The position numbers and the translations under genes are program-made. Of a stretch of 64,000 bases of DNA, positions 25,419-35,370 are shown piece by piece (the first letter of the stretch is position 1; each line of letters starts with the position of its first letter). The stretch is taken from the NCBI RefSeq assembly GCF_038443385.1, contig NZ_CP151726.1:1178001-1242000 (forward strand). Direction: 5' to 3'. Below the pieces are notes generated by a model. The model made no database searches. It was not told where the DNA came from and was given only the letters and a program-made list of their open reading frames with translations. Source of the DNA: Stieleria varia (GTDB lineage Bacteria > Planctomycetota > Planctomycetia > Pirellulales > Pirellulaceae).

Positions 25419-27350
25419 TCAGGGAATCAGCCAGAACGCGCCGGTCATGAACGCACCTTGAGCGATGGCTCCGCGGGCGCTGATCGGCACCGGTGGGATG
25501 ATCCACGGAGCACAGTTGCCCGGTCGATAGTACCCCAGTGCGTACTGGCACTCGTTGGGTGCATGCACGCCCATCTTGTAAGGCAGCACGGCGATGTTGG
25601 CAAAGAAGTGCGCGGAGGAAACCACGGGCTGCAAAATCGGTCCGGCGGTGTGCCCGTAACGCTCCAAGTTGACTTCCTCAAAGTACTTCGGCTTGTGACA
25701 GATGTTGGACGCTTTCCAAGTCATCGTCATCGGGGTCCAAGTCCGCGGTGTATAGGCCACTTGTTGGACCAAGCATTCACGTGGCAGTCCCCAATTCTCG
25801 GTCAAGTAAGCCACGTCGCCTTCGCTGAGTTTATACAGCGGCAACGTTTCGCGAGCGCCGTACTCTGTCTCGATGATGGCTTCTTCGTATGCCAAGTCGA
25901 TCAGACGTCCGGTGCCCAGTGGAGTTCCGTCGATCGCAAACCACTGTCGAGCGGTTTGGCTTTTGTCAAACAACTCGCGTTCTTCTGCGTACTTCTTGGG
26001 GTCAAAGATGTCCGGTCGGAATGGTGGGCTGATGTCCAAGGTCAGCTTGTCGATCGTCTCACTGGCTATTCGATCGCGAAACTCGTCACAAGACAACTCC
26101 TCGGGACGAATCCCACCGGGACGGCGAACATCTCCTGCCGCTCCGCCTTGACCGTTTTCAGCTTGCTGACGCAGCCGATCACGATCAGCTTGGTCGCGAT
26201 CAGAAAATGGGTTTTGAAATGGAGGAAGGTCCGAAGGAGAATCTTGCCCGTTGGCCTTTCCTGCATCAATTGCCCGAGGATCGGTTGCATCCGCGGGCTC
26301 GGACTCCGCGGGCTCGGGCTCCGCGGGCTCGGGCTCCGCGGGCGGCAAGGTCTGAATGGAGTCGGGTGTCGGAGCGTCATCAACCGGTGGCGGTTCGCTT
26401 TGGAACAAGTCTCGCATGGTCGTCTCATCAGCCGCATTTGCCGCATTGTTTGGCTGAGCAGCATTGTTTGGCTCAGCCGCTGCTGGCGGCAACATGGTTT
26501 CGCCGGTGTCCACTGCCGCAGGCGGCGGTGGCAGCTCGAGCGTTTCGCCGCCAAACCCGGGCAGCTGCATCCCTGTGTCGCCACCACGATACGGATTGGC
26601 CGGTGCATCACCAGTCGGTGCTTTTGCGGACGGCGCATTGGCGGGTGGTTGCGGCAACGCATTGAACACGTCGTCGGTCGGATTCTGCGTCAGTTGCTTT
26701 GACGCATCGTCCATGAAGGGGTTGCTAAAGAACGCGTCGGCAGGCGACTGCGTGCCTTTTGACGCAGTGCCCGTCGTGTGATCGACGCGACGAATCGGAG
26801 CAGCGGAACCGTTGCCATCTTGTTGCCATCCGCTTTGGCGAATCGAAGGCTGAGCAACCCGTTGTTGCGCGACCTGTTGGGTTGTGGGACGAGTCGGTTG
26901 CTGCGTCGATGACGAGGCCGGTCGCACGTTGTTGTCGAATTTATTGTCGAATTTATTGTCGGCGAACTTGTTGTCGGCGAACACATCGTCGGTCGGGACA
27001 TGAATCGGAGCCGGCGTCACCCGACTGCTTTTCCGCCAACGCAAGTTCCAGCCTTGCGGCGTGGTGTTGATTGGGGTCGAGGCCTGGGTCGCGGTGGGGG
27101 CAGGTTGCCCGAGCGTCGCGGTGGGTTGGCCTTGAGAGACACGCGAGCGTTGCTGGAAAGCATTCTGGCTCGCGTCTTGAGCAGCTACGTTGTGAGACAG
27201 GGTGGCTGCGAGCAGCACATTCACGCTGCACAGCATTCCCAGTGCGCGTCGCAACCAGCGGCGCGACGCGTCACGGGGGCGATCAGTTCGGGTCGCCCAA
27301 CGATCCGTCGGGGCTGTAGTTCGGTGCTTCTTGTGTGATCGCGATGTCAT
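25419..27350 (-). CDS. Secreted Pro/Gln-rich protein with SHD1-like domain
   Basis: A 643-residue protein of planctomycete type. A basic N terminus and hydrophobic segment ([20 protein letters not shown]) form a signal peptide. About 350 residues of low-complexity sequence rich in Pro, Gln, Asn and Ala follow, including a GC-rich tandem repeat coding for [15 protein letters not shown] compact domain with [20 protein letters not shown] and [14 protein letters not shown] resembles SHD1. The C-terminal 130 residues are Cys/Tyr/Pro-rich. The ATG at 27350 overlaps guaB by 68 bases; TTG 27254 or ATG 27236 are equally possible starts and leave no overlap. Function unknown. Confidence 0.72.
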   Translation of the reverse strand: MTSRSHKKHRTTAPTDRWATRTDRPRDASRRWLRRALGMLCSVNVLLAATLSHNVAAQDASQNAFQQRSRVSQGQPTATLGQPAPTATQASTPINTTPQGWNLRWRKSSRVTPAPIHVPTDDVFADNKFADNKFDNKFDNNVRPASSSTQQPTRPTTQQVAQQRVAQPSIRQSGWQQDGNGSAAPIRRVDHTTGTASKGTQSPADAFFSNPFMDDASKQLTQNPTDDVFNALPQPPANAPSAKAPTGDAPANPYRGGDTGMQLPGFGGETLELPPPPAAVDTGETMLPPAAAEPNNAAQPNNAANAADETTMRDLFQSEPPPVDDAPTPDSIQTLPPAEPEPAEPEPAESEPADATDPRAIDAGKANGQDSPSDLPPFQNPFSDRDQADRDRLRQQAENGQGGAAGDVRRPGGIRPEELSCDEFRDRIASETIDKLTLDISPPFRPDIFDPKKYAEERELFDKSQTARQWFAIDGTPLGTGRLIDLAYEEAIIETEYGARETLPLYKLSEGDVAYLTENWGLPRECLVQQVAYTPRTWTPMTMTWKASNICHKPKYFEEVNLERYGHTAGPILQPVVSSAHFFANIAVLPYKMGVHAPNECQYALGYYRPGNCAPWIIPPVPISARGAIAQGAFMTGAFWLIP

Positions 27351-28767
27351 GTGGATGGTTTTCCCTCACCGTCGCTGCTGAAACGCGGATGAATCTTGCA
27401 TCACGCCTCAGCTCCTCAATCGTATTCGTTCCCACGTATCCCATTCCCGATCGCAGCCCACCCACCAACTGATACACGTAATCGTTGAGTGGTCCTTTGT
27501 ACGGCACTCGGCCTTCGACGCCCTCGGGGACAAGCTTGCCCTCCATGACGCCTTTTTGCCGGTACCGGTCACTGCTGCCTTTCACCATCGCTCCCATCGA
27601 TCCCATCCCGCGGTACGTCTTAAACGTACGACCTTGGTACAGGATCACTTTGCCGGGGCTCTCCGTCAGACCGGCAAACAGGCTGCCGATCATCACGGTG
27701 TCGGCCCCCGCAACGATTGCTTTGGTGATGTCACCGCTGAAGCGAATGCCGCCGTCAGCGATCACGGGTGTGTTCGTCTTTGCCGCAGCTCGGGCTGCGT
27801 TCAAGATCGCCGAGACCTGGGGCACGCCGACGCCACTGATCACGCGTGTCGTGCAAATCGATCCCGGGCCAATGCCCACTTTGATCGCATCCGCTCCGGC
27901 CGCTATCAGTGCCTCGGCTCCCTCCGCCGTCGCGATGTTGCCCGCGATGACGTCGATGTCCCAACTTCTCTGCGTCTTGATCTCCTTGACGGTCTCGATC
28001 ACGTTGCGACTGTGACCGTGCGCCGAATCCACCACCAGCAAATCAACGCCCTGGCGGATCAAGCTTTCTGCACGTTCAAAATCACCCACTCCGATTGCCG
28101 CTCCGACCCGAAGGCGACCCAATGGATCTTTGCAAGCAAGCGGGAAACGCTTCATCATGTCGATGTCGCGAATCGTAATCAGTCCCGTCAGTTTCCTTTC
28201 TTCGTCAATTAGCAAAAGTTTCTCGACCCTTTTTCCCGTTAAAATCTTCTCAGCTTCCTCAAGCGTTACAGTCCCCACTGCAGTCACCAGATTCTCACGA
28301 GTCATGACTTCGGAGACTGGGAGGTCTGGGTCTTCTAGGAATCGCAGGTCGCGTCGAGTCAGGATCCCGGCGAGGGTTCGGTCGGCGTGAACGATCGGGA
28401 TCCCCGAAACGTTGGCTTGGTCCATCAGCTCGGCAGCCCGGCTGACCTTTTCCTGGGGGGGCAGAGTGACCGGATTGACAATGATACCGTTGGCCGATCG
28501 CTTGACTTTCAACACCTCAACGGTCTGTTCTTTGACCGACAGGTTCTTGTGAATGATCCCCAAGCCGCCTTCTTTGGCCAGCCCGATCGCCATCTCGGCT
28601 TCGGTCACCGTGTCCATGGGCGAGGAGATCAAGGGGATTTGCAAGCGAATTCGCTTGGTCAACCTGCTGCTAACATCTACGTCGGACGGGACGACTTCGC
28701 TGTAGCGTGGTTCCAGCAAAACGTCATCGAAAGTGACACCATCGTAGGCGATTTTATCTTCAAACAT
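27283..28767 (-). CDS. guaB: Inosine-5'-monophosphate dehydrogenase
   Basis: A 494-residue IMPDH that oxidises IMP to XMP in guanine nucleotide synthesis. Visible: [14 protein letters not shown] at the start, two CBS domains (about residues 90-210), the phosphate/active-site loop [13 protein letters not shown] with the catalytic cysteine, and the flap region [13 protein letters not shown] 28767 ([10 protein letters not shown]) is the conserved start. It heads a minus-strand operon with the SHD1-like gene, tsaE and the kinase-fold gene. Confidence 0.95.
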   Translation of the reverse strand: MFEDKIAYDGVTFDDVLLEPRYSEVVPSDVDVSSRLTKRIRLQIPLISSPMDTVTEAEMAIGLAKEGGLGIIHKNLSVKEQTVEVLKVKRSANGIIVNPVTLPPQEKVSRAAELMDQANVSGIPIVHADRTLAGILTRRDLRFLEDPDLPVSEVMTRENLVTAVGTVTLEEAEKILTGKRVEKLLLIDEERKLTGLITIRDIDMMKRFPLACKDPLGRLRVGAAIGVGDFERAESLIRQGVDLLVVDSAHGHSRNVIETVKEIKTQRSWDIDVIAGNIATAEGAEALIAAGADAIKVGIGPGSICTTRVISGVGVPQVSAILNAARAAAKTNTPVIADGGIRFSGDITKAIVAGADTVMIGSLFAGLTESPGKVILYQGRTFKTYRGMGSMGAMVKGSSDRYRQKGVMEGKLVPEGVEGRVPYKGPLNDYVYQLVGGLRSGMGYVGTNTIEELRRDARFIRVSAATVRENHPHDIAITQEAPNYSPDGSLGDPN

Positions 28768-29040
28768 GCCGGCTCGGACCAATGGGGGGGGCGAGTGTCA
28801 GGAAAAGCCCAGGAGTATGACGGACGAATCGACTTCTTTGAAGCCCGCCACGAGGCGACGCTTCAGAATGGGCAGGACTCGTGGCTTGGGCTGGAATCGA
28901 CGACCTCAGCCTATTCTTTCGGGGCACCAATTGGCACTCCCTGTCCACATTGTGCCCGATTTCGGTTTACACGCGTGCCGCCGCTTTCCTACACTCCCGC
29001 AGACTGTCGGTTTTCCTGCCGTCGTGAGCGGCAAGGCGCT
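28768..29040. other. Divergent spacer upstream of guaB, no gene seen
   Basis: No credible coding frame. The divergent promoters of guaB and the LolE-type gene must lie in 28768-29201, but no convincing -35/-10 pair was identified. Confidence 0.35.
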
Positions 29041-29157
29041 CTAGCGAGCTGTTGATTGAGTGTGTTAACGAGTTCTTGTGAGCCGATGGCGCTAGCCACG
29101 GGCCTCGAAGAAATGCGTAATCACCATTGGGCCCGCGGCCAGCGCCGTGCGGCTCAC
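29041..29157. repeat. Nested inverted-repeat element (CTAGCG/GTGAGCCG family, copy B)
   Basis: Starts CTAGCGAGCTGTTGATT like copy A at 1592, with arms GTGAGCCG (29078-29085) and CGGCTCAC (29150-29157) and the related inner word GGCGCTAGCCACGGGCC, which recalls the 32-bp repeats near 14.6 kb. Confidence 0.6.
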
Positions 29158-29201
29158 TTAGTCGACGACCAAAATTTCGAAACGATGCCAAAGGATTGGC
29201 C

Positions 29202-30779
29202 ATGTACCGCTGGTTGCTCTGCTTCCGCTACCTCAAGACACGTTATATCGCGCTAGCGTCGATCATCAGTGTCACGCTCGGTGTGGCGACATTGATCGTC
29301 GTCAACGCTGTGATGTCCGGTTTCAGTGTCGAAATGCACGAACGCCTCCACGGCTTGGCGTCGGACATCATGATCGAATGCCACAGCAGCCAAGGCATGC
29401 CGGATCCAGACGCACACTTGGCAGAGATTCGCCGTGTCTGCGGAAATGACATCGAAGGCGCCTCGGTCAGCGTCAGCGTGCCGGCCATGTTGGGCTTGGA
29501 ATACAACGGTCAACGCATCAATCGGCACGTCAACCTGATCGGGCTCGACCCGGTCACCTACGACACCGTCAGCGATTTTGGCAAGTATCTGCTGCATCCG
29601 GAGAACAAAGAGAACGTCTCTTTTGAGCTTCATGAAAACGGTTACGCTCCCGATCGTCCCGAGCTGGCGCAATCCGGCTGGGAACATCGTCGGCTTTGGA
29701 CGAAACGCCAGAAGGAGAATCAGGCGGAAAACGAGCGGCTGCAGAAACTAATGACGCCCAGTGTGCCGATGGCACCGCCGGAAACACTTGATGGTGAGAT
29801 GACCGCAGACATCACAGCGGGGCCGAGTTTCTCACCGGCGATGCCCGGCGGATTTCCGGGCATGGACATGGAGGCGGAGCAACAAATCTTTGATCCCGAA
29901 AAAGACCAACTGCCGGGAATCATTTTGGGAATCAGCACCTGCAGCACGCGGTACCGTGATGCCGACGGCAATGTCGTGGATCACTACTACAGTCGTCCCG
30001 GCGACGATGTCCGCATGATGTTTCCCAACGCTGCCCAGAACCCCAAGGTGATGGACCAGAAATTCACCGTGGTCGATTTGTACGAATCGGGCATGAGCGA
30101 ATACGACAGCACGTTCGCGTTCGTGCCGCTGGATAAACTGCAAGAGTACCGTGGCATGATCGACCCAATGACGGGCGTCCGCAGCGTCACGACGATTCAA
30201 CTGAAACTCAAACCCGAGTCGGACTTGAACGCCGTCCGCGACGCCTTGCGACTCCGCTTCCCCGCCGAACTGTACGCCTACAACATTCAAACCTGGCGAG
30301 ACTTGCAGGGGCCACTGCTTTCTGCCGTTCGTTTGGAGACCACAATTTTGAACATCCTGTTGTTCTTGATCATCGCGGTCGCCGGTTTCGGCATCCTCGC
30401 GACGTTCTTCATGATCGTGGTCGAAAAGACTCGCGACATCGGCACACTCAAGGCGCTCGGCGCATCGGGCCGTGGCGTGATGAGCATCTTCCTCAGCTAC
30501 GGACTTTTGTTGGGATGCGTTGGCAGCGGAGCGGGGCTGATCGGTGGCGTCGTTTTCGTCAAGTACATCAACAAAGTCGCATCGGTGATCGAAAAGATCA
30601 CCGGCCAAGAGGTCTTTGATCCGACGGTCTACTACTTCACCGAAATCCCCACCATCATCGACCCCTTCACCCTGGTCTGGGTGATGTGCGGTGCCGTCGC
30701 GATCGCCGCAATGGCTAGCGTCTTGCCCGCTCTGAGAGCCGCCCGCATGCACCCCGTCCGCGCATTACGTTTCGAATAA
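29202..30779 (+). CDS. LolC/LolE-type ABC transporter permease
   Basis: A 525-residue inner-membrane permease. It has an N-terminal helix (about residues 17-40, YIALASIISVTLGVATLIVV), a large periplasmic MacB-PCD-like domain with a Pro/Met-rich insertion around 210-240, and three C-terminal helices of the FtsX domain (ETTILNILLFLIIAVAGFG; TRDIGTLKALGASGRGVM; LPALRAARMHPVRALRFE). The family extracts lipoproteins for the Lol pathway. ATG 29202 is chosen since the signature MYRWLLCFRYLKTRYIA starts there. The ATPase gene follows after a 103-base spacer containing a REP-like hairpin. Confidence 0.88.
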   Translation: MYRWLLCFRYLKTRYIALASIISVTLGVATLIVVNAVMSGFSVEMHERLHGLASDIMIECHSSQGMPDPDAHLAEIRRVCGNDIEGASVSVSVPAMLGLEYNGQRINRHVNLIGLDPVTYDTVSDFGKYLLHPENKENVSFELHENGYAPDRPELAQSGWEHRRLWTKRQKENQAENERLQKLMTPSVPMAPPETLDGEMTADITAGPSFSPAMPGGFPGMDMEAEQQIFDPEKDQLPGIILGISTCSTRYRDADGNVVDHYYSRPGDDVRMMFPNAAQNPKVMDQKFTVVDLYESGMSEYDSTFAFVPLDKLQEYRGMIDPMTGVRSVTTIQLKLKPESDLNAVRDALRLRFPAELYAYNIQTWRDLQGPLLSAVRLETTILNILLFLIIAVAGFGILATFFMIVVEKTRDIGTLKALGASGRGVMSIFLSYGLLLGCVGSGAGLIGGVVFVKYINKVASVIEKITGQEVFDPTVYYFTEIPTIIDPFTLVWVMCGAVAIAAMASVLPALRAARMHPVRALRFE

Positions 30780-30791
30780 CCCAACTCGCCG

Positions 30792-30849
30792 AAAAAGGGG
30801 TCAGGACTCTTTTTCGGTGATGGCTGCAAAAGAGTCCTGACCCCTTTTT
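30792..30849. repeat. REP-like hairpin in the lolE-lolD spacer
   Basis: Perfect 22-base arms (30792-30813 and 30828-30849) around a 14-base loop; the arm core AAGGGGTCAGGACTCTTTT differs by two bases from the RAYT element end AAGGGGTCAGGCCTCTTTG. The right arm ends in TTTTT, so the hairpin may also act as an attenuator between the two genes. Confidence 0.85.
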
Positions 30850-30882
30850 GGCTCAACTGACCCCGAACAACGGTATGTCTTG

Positions 30883-31635
30883 ATGCACGATCACATTGTT
30901 CTCAAAGCTCGCGGTCTGACCAAGAGTTACCACAAGGACCGTATCGAAGTCCCCGTCCTGCGAGGCATCGACTTGGATGTCGCCGACGGACTGGTCACCG
31001 CTTTGGTGGGCCGCTCGGGCAGTGGCAAGAGCACCCTGATGCACTTGTTGGCAACCTTGGATCGCCCCGACACGGGCGAGATCTTCTTTCGAGATTTTCG
31101 CATCGACAATGCGTCTCGATCACATCGTGATGCGTACCGCAATCGTGACATCGGGATCATCTTTCAGTTCTACCACTTGCTGCCTGAACTCAGCGCTCTG
31201 GAAAACGTGCTGGCGCCGATGATGATCAGCCGCAGTTTCTGGGGCTATTTGTCGACCCGCAAAGAACTGCGGCGACGAGCCGAAGCCATGTTGGATCGCG
31301 TCGGTCTGTTGCACCGAGCCAAACACAAACCGAGTGAAATGAGCGGCGGTGAAATGCAACGCGCCGCGATCGCGCGGGCCTTGATGACCGATCCTGGAAT
31401 GCTGCTCGCCGATGAACCGACAGGCAACCTGGATACCGAAACCGGCCACGAAATCCTGAGCCTATTGATGGAACTCAATCGCGACGACGGATTGACGATC
31501 CTGATGATCACGCACGACGACGCGATCGCCAAAGGTGCCGATGTGTGCTTGCGAATGCAAGACGGCCAGATCACGGATGAAGTGTTTGTCACCGCGGAGC
31601 AAGACAGCAAGCCAACCATGGCCATCGCCGGATAG
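30883..31635 (+). CDS. lolD: LolD-type ABC transporter ATP-binding protein
   Basis: A 250-residue ABC ATPase with Walker A GRSGSGKST, the Q-loop region FQFYHLLPELSALENV, the signature MSGGEMQRAAIARAL and Walker B LLADEPTGNLD, followed by the H-loop MITHDD. The order and the FQFYHLLPE motif fit LolD, which powers lipoprotein release together with LolC/E. ATG 30883 follows an overlapping TTG at 30880. Confidence 0.9.
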   Translation: MHDHIVLKARGLTKSYHKDRIEVPVLRGIDLDVADGLVTALVGRSGSGKSTLMHLLATLDRPDTGEIFFRDFRIDNASRSHRDAYRNRDIGIIFQFYHLLPELSALENVLAPMMISRSFWGYLSTRKELRRRAEAMLDRVGLLHRAKHKPSEMSGGEMQRAAIARALMTDPGMLLADEPTGNLDTETGHEILSLLMELNRDDGLTILMITHDDAIAKGADVCLRMQDGQITDEVFVTAEQDSKPTMAIAG

Positions 31636-31731
31636 AAATCGACGACTTCTAAAACTGAAAATTCCCCCTCACACCCTCTCCCACCAGCTCGGTGTCATCA
31701 CAATCGCCCACTATCAGATGCCGGTCGACAG

Positions 31732-31757
31732 CCCACGCTGAATCCCGTCAGCGTGGG
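31732..31757. terminator. Hairpin between convergent genes
   Basis: Perfect 10-base arms CCCACGCTGA / TCAGCGTGGG with a 6-base loop, lying between the lolD stop and the end of the convergent LRR gene. The T-run is weak on both strands. Confidence 0.5.
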
Positions 31758-31773
31758 AGCAGGTTTTGAGACC

Positions 31774-33132
31774 TCAGTTCTCAAACTCTTTGACGGTCAA
31801 GTTCTCGTATTTATCGAACATTTCGTCCAGCACGTCGTTACCGATCGATGTGTTGGCAACGTTGATGAGTTTCAGTTCGGGCAAGCTGGCCAGTTTCAAG
31901 AAGCTCTCGTCGGTCAATTGCGTGCTGGCGACATTGAGCGTTTGCAGCTTGGTGAACTTCATCAACGTATCGATGGATTCATCCGTCACCGCGGTGGCTT
32001 TGAGGTCTAACTCTGTCAAGTTGACCAGGGCACCCAACTCATTGAGTGCTTCGTCGTTCAGTTTGGTTTCCCAGAACCCGAGGTAAGTCAGGCTGGTGGA
32101 GTCTTTGAGTTTCTTGAAGGCCTCGGCGCTGACCAAGCGGCACTCCGCCATGTCGAGATAGCTCAAACTCGGCAGGGCTGCGATGACTGCCAATCCGGCG
32201 TCGTCCAGCGAAGTCTCACGAAGCTCCAAACGCGACAGCTTGGGCATACCCGCCAGATTGGCGATGCCCTCACCGGTGATGTCGGTCGCACGGATGCGGA
32301 CGCGTTCCAGATTCTTGAGCCCCTTGAGAGCCTTCATGCCTTCGTCGCTGATCCCCGCATCGTCAAGTTGAAATTGTTTCAGCGTGGGAATGCTGCCGAG
32401 CACTTCCAGCGTCTTGTTGGTCAACGAAGTGCATTTGTTGGCATTGAAAGAGGTCAGGGGCAAATTGCTCAAATGCGCCACGCCTTCGTCGGTGATCTTT
32501 GATTTTTCCAATTGCACGTCGACCAACGAAGTCAACTTGGCCAGCGCCGGCATCGCTTCGTCGCCGACGTTGGTGTTTCGCAAATCGATCATGCGAAGCT
32601 TTTTCAGTGGCGCCAGCTTCTCCAACCCTTCTCGGGTGATAGCGGAGCGACGAAGCATCAGGACTTGCAACCCGGTCAACTTGGCGACGTGATCCATCGC
32701 AGCATTGGTGATCGCGGAGTCCGAAAAATCAAGTTTCTTGAGTTTCGTCCACGTCGTGATCGCTTCCAGGCCTTTGTCGTCGACACTCGGGCCCGAGAAG
32801 CGAGCTTCCGTGACATTTGGGATGCCCGCGAAGTGTTGGTACGCGTCCGATTTATCACCGTCGCCGGCCACGACGACACCGACCACGGTCCCATTGCTGT
32901 CCTTGGTCAACATGATTCCGGCTTCTTCCAGTGCCGCGATCGCGTCGGGGTCATCCGCCGCCGGTTTGGCAGCGGGTGCGTTTGCCACTGCCGCTGAATC
33001 GCCCGGCTTCGAGTTTTCGACTTGATCTGCTGGTTGCGTCGGAGCAGGAGATTTTTGTTTGCAACCGCCCATCAAGGTAATGAAACAGACGGAACAAACG
33101 ACCAATAGTGACGGCAAGAAACGGGCGAGCAT
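31774..33132 (-). CDS. Leucine-rich-repeat lipoprotein
   Basis: A 452-residue lipoprotein: signal peptide with lipobox ITLMGGCKQK, a Pro/Ala/Asp-rich linker, then about fourteen leucine-rich repeats of 23-25 residues, for example LKKLDFSDSAITNAAMDHVA and LRMIDLRNTNVGDEAMPALA. The consensus (L..L.L..T.I.D.....L) is the one common in planctomycete secreted proteins. It is presumably a binding scaffold at the cell envelope; its partner is unknown. It is convergent with lolD. Confidence 0.85.
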   Translation of the reverse strand: MLARFLPSLLVVCSVCFITLMGGCKQKSPAPTQPADQVENSKPGDSAAVANAPAAKPAADDPDAIAALEEAGIMLTKDSNGTVVGVVVAGDGDKSDAYQHFAGIPNVTEARFSGPSVDDKGLEAITTWTKLKKLDFSDSAITNAAMDHVAKLTGLQVLMLRRSAITREGLEKLAPLKKLRMIDLRNTNVGDEAMPALAKLTSLVDVQLEKSKITDEGVAHLSNLPLTSFNANKCTSLTNKTLEVLGSIPTLKQFQLDDAGISDEGMKALKGLKNLERVRIRATDITGEGIANLAGMPKLSRLELRETSLDDAGLAVIAALPSLSYLDMAECRLVSAEAFKKLKDSTSLTYLGFWETKLNDEALNELGALVNLTELDLKATAVTDESIDTLMKFTKLQTLNVASTQLTDESFLKLASLPELKLINVANTSIGNDVLDEMFDKYENLTVKEFEN

Positions 33133-33601
33133 GGAATCTCAGGTGCGAAAGGAACGGGGGAAAATGCGGGAGTCGAGGCGACAATGGGCCGGAATGGGGG
33201 CCCGTGTGTCAAGGTTTAAGTGTAACGTCCATGCCGAAGCTGGCAACGAAAGGACTTTTTCCCGGCACCGGCCCATCAGGCGAATCGGCACCCTGTTTCG
33301 ACGATTTCCTTGTCAACTCCACCATTTTGCTTGTCCCTCCGCTGGATTCCCGTTGGCAGAGAACACGGCGTATGCCGGGTTAGGCACCCCAAAACGTTGT
33401 TTAATGAAGCCGACTTTGCTATGTTAATGGGCGACGGGGACTTGTTCCCAACCTACCACTCCAATCGTCGCCGGCTGACCGTCTATCGTTTCTGAGCAAA
33501 CGGTTCCGTTTAGACCATTCATGCTAAGAAATCCCTTTGCCTGAAACCGTTGCTGCGGCGATCACCCCCCACTTACCTTACTGCTAGAGGAATCAACGTT
33601 C
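33133..33601. other. 469-bp spacer upstream of the Gfo/Idh/MocA gene
   Basis: No gene seen. A weak promoter-like pair TTGTTT (33397-33402), 17 bases, TATGTT (33420-33425) could serve the oxidoreductase gene and would give a leader of about 170 bases. Confidence 0.35.
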
Positions 33602-35017
33602 ATGGCAAATAAATCTACTCGTCGTCGTTTCATCGGCCAAACCGCCGCGTTGGGCGTTGCCGGTGTCGGCTATTGGGCGGGAACCAGCCCGGTATTGAAG
33701 GCTCAAGAGTCGGCATTGCAAGGCCTCAGCGCTGCATGCATCGGTGTCGGCGGCAAGGGTGGCAGCGATACCAGCCACATCGCAGAACAAGGCGTGAACA
33801 TCGTCGGACTCTGTGACGTCGACGGCGGCTCATTGCAAAAGAAAGGTCGCGAGTTCACTTCGGCTGAGCAGTTCAATGATTTCCGCGAGATGCTCGACAA
33901 GATCGGTGAGAAAGTCGACATCGTCACCGTCAGCACGCCTGACCATAACCACGCCGCAGCAGCCATTCGCGCGATGCGGATGAAGAAACACATCTACTGT
34001 CAAAAACCACTGACGTGGTCGATCCGTGAAGCACGGATGATGCGTGAAACGGCTGAGGAGATGGGCGTCATCACTCAGATGGGCAACCAAGGAACCAGCG
34101 AAGACGGATTGCGAACGGCTGTCGAAGTCATCCAGAGCGGTGCGATCGGTGATGTCGCCGAAGTTCACGTTTGGTCCAACCGTCCCATTTGGCCACAAGG
34201 TAAGGGACGCCCCGCAGGCAGCGATCCGGTACCAGAAGATTTGAACTGGGATGCATGGATCGGCCCCGCCCCGATGCGTCCCTTCAAAAAGGGTGAGTAC
34301 CACGCATTCAATTGGCGCGGTTGGGCCGACTTCGGAACGGGAGCTCTCGGTGACATGGCGTGCCACACAACCAACATGCCCGTCATGGCGTTGAAACTGT
34401 GGGACCCGGTCGCCGTCACCGCCGTCAAGAACCCCGGCATCTTCGAAGGCGAAACGTATCCGGCCAGCAGCGCCCTGTTGTTCGAGTTCCCCGAACGCGA
34501 AGGCTTGTGCGCCTGCAAGTTCTACTGGTACGACGGAGGCGAATTGCCCAGCAGCGAACTCATCAGCCAGTTGCCCCGCCGTCAGCGTCAAGCTCTGGAG
34601 GAGCAACTCAAAGGCACCTCGCAGAACAAACAAAGCGGCGCGTTGGTCGTCGGCAGCAAGGGCATGGTGTTCTCGCCCGATGATTACGGTGCCAAGTTCT
34701 ACTTGTTGCCCGAAGACAAGTTCGTCGACTACAAAGAACCCGAGCAAACGCTGCCTCGGATCCCCGCCAAACTTTCGGGCGACCAACGCCAAAAGTGGGA
34801 ATTCGTCAGCACCGTCAAAGGCGAGTACGAGCCGGGCACCATGTCCAACTTCGGCTACGCAGGCCGCCTGACCGAAACCATCCTGGTCGGCAACTTGGCG
34901 TTGCGTGCAGGCGAAGGACAACGCATCGAGTGGGATGCAAAGACACTGACCAGTGCCAACGTCCCCGCCGTCAACGAGTTCGTGCAACGCGAGTACCGTA
35001 AAGGCTGGGAAATCTGA
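33602..35017 (+). CDS. Tat-exported Gfo/Idh/MocA family oxidoreductase
   Basis: A 471-residue NAD(P)-dependent oxidoreductase. A twin-arginine signal opens it (STRRRFIGQTAALG). The Rossmann domain has IGVGGKGG and the family motif HIYCQKPLTWSIREA (Lys in the EKP-type position). The C-terminal domain includes AFNWRGWADFGTGALGDMACHTTNMP. AGAGGA precedes the ATG. Planctomycetes carry many exported copies, thought to act on sugars in the periplasm; the substrate is not deducible. Confidence 0.9.
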   Translation: MANKSTRRRFIGQTAALGVAGVGYWAGTSPVLKAQESALQGLSAACIGVGGKGGSDTSHIAEQGVNIVGLCDVDGGSLQKKGREFTSAEQFNDFREMLDKIGEKVDIVTVSTPDHNHAAAAIRAMRMKKHIYCQKPLTWSIREARMMRETAEEMGVITQMGNQGTSEDGLRTAVEVIQSGAIGDVAEVHVWSNRPIWPQGKGRPAGSDPVPEDLNWDAWIGPAPMRPFKKGEYHAFNWRGWADFGTGALGDMACHTTNMPVMALKLWDPVAVTAVKNPGIFEGETYPASSALLFEFPEREGLCACKFYWYDGGELPSSELISQLPRRQRQALEEQLKGTSQNKQSGALVVGSKGMVFSPDDYGAKFYLLPEDKFVDYKEPEQTLPRIPAKLSGDQRQKWEFVSTVKGEYEPGTMSNFGYAGRLTETILVGNLALRAGEGQRIEWDAKTLTSANVPAVNEFVQREYRKGWEI

Positions 35018-35065
35018 TTTCCTCAACCACTCGAGTCGCAACACTCGGGCATTCTCACAATCGAA

Positions 35066-35098
35066 ACGGCGTGCCCTCAACGGTCACGCCGTTTTTTT
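35066..35098 (+). terminator. Rho-independent terminator
   Basis: ACGGCGTG (35066-35073) pairs with CACGCCGT (35085-35092), followed by T6, 48 bases after the oxidoreductase stop. Confidence 0.85.
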
Positions 35099-35370
35099 AT
35101 GCCCCATATGACCGAAATCGACGGCTTGGCCTAGCCTGGGCTGTTCAACATTTGGGGTCGCGTCCCGATTACCCCCCCCTTTTCCGTATTGCTCGTTGCG
35201 TATTGCTCGTTGTTTGAGTACTCCCCGACATGGTTGCATCCGCTCGCGTCTGGGCTGCGAATGGTGTTCTGTTGGGCCGACCACGCCGAAAACCCATTGC
35301 AGTCACGGCCGATCAGGAGAATCGATAGGATGAACGTACAGCCGACTGCGAAACACTGAGTGGGCGAGGG
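35099..35370. other. Spacer before the sigma-factor gene, no gene seen
   Basis: Includes a short tandem duplication (GTATTGCTCGTTG twice near 35186-35212) and a C-run. No clear promoter or RNA gene was recognised. Confidence 0.35.

Noticed and set aside
25458..26702. Open frame of 414 codons antisense to the SHD1-like gene
   Set aside because: It is a reverse reading of low-complexity Pro/Gln-rich sequence and has no motif or ribosome site.
33830..35080. Open frame of 416 codons antisense to the Gfo/Idh/MocA gene
   Set aside because: It overlaps the oxidoreductase and its terminator and is a codon-bias shadow.
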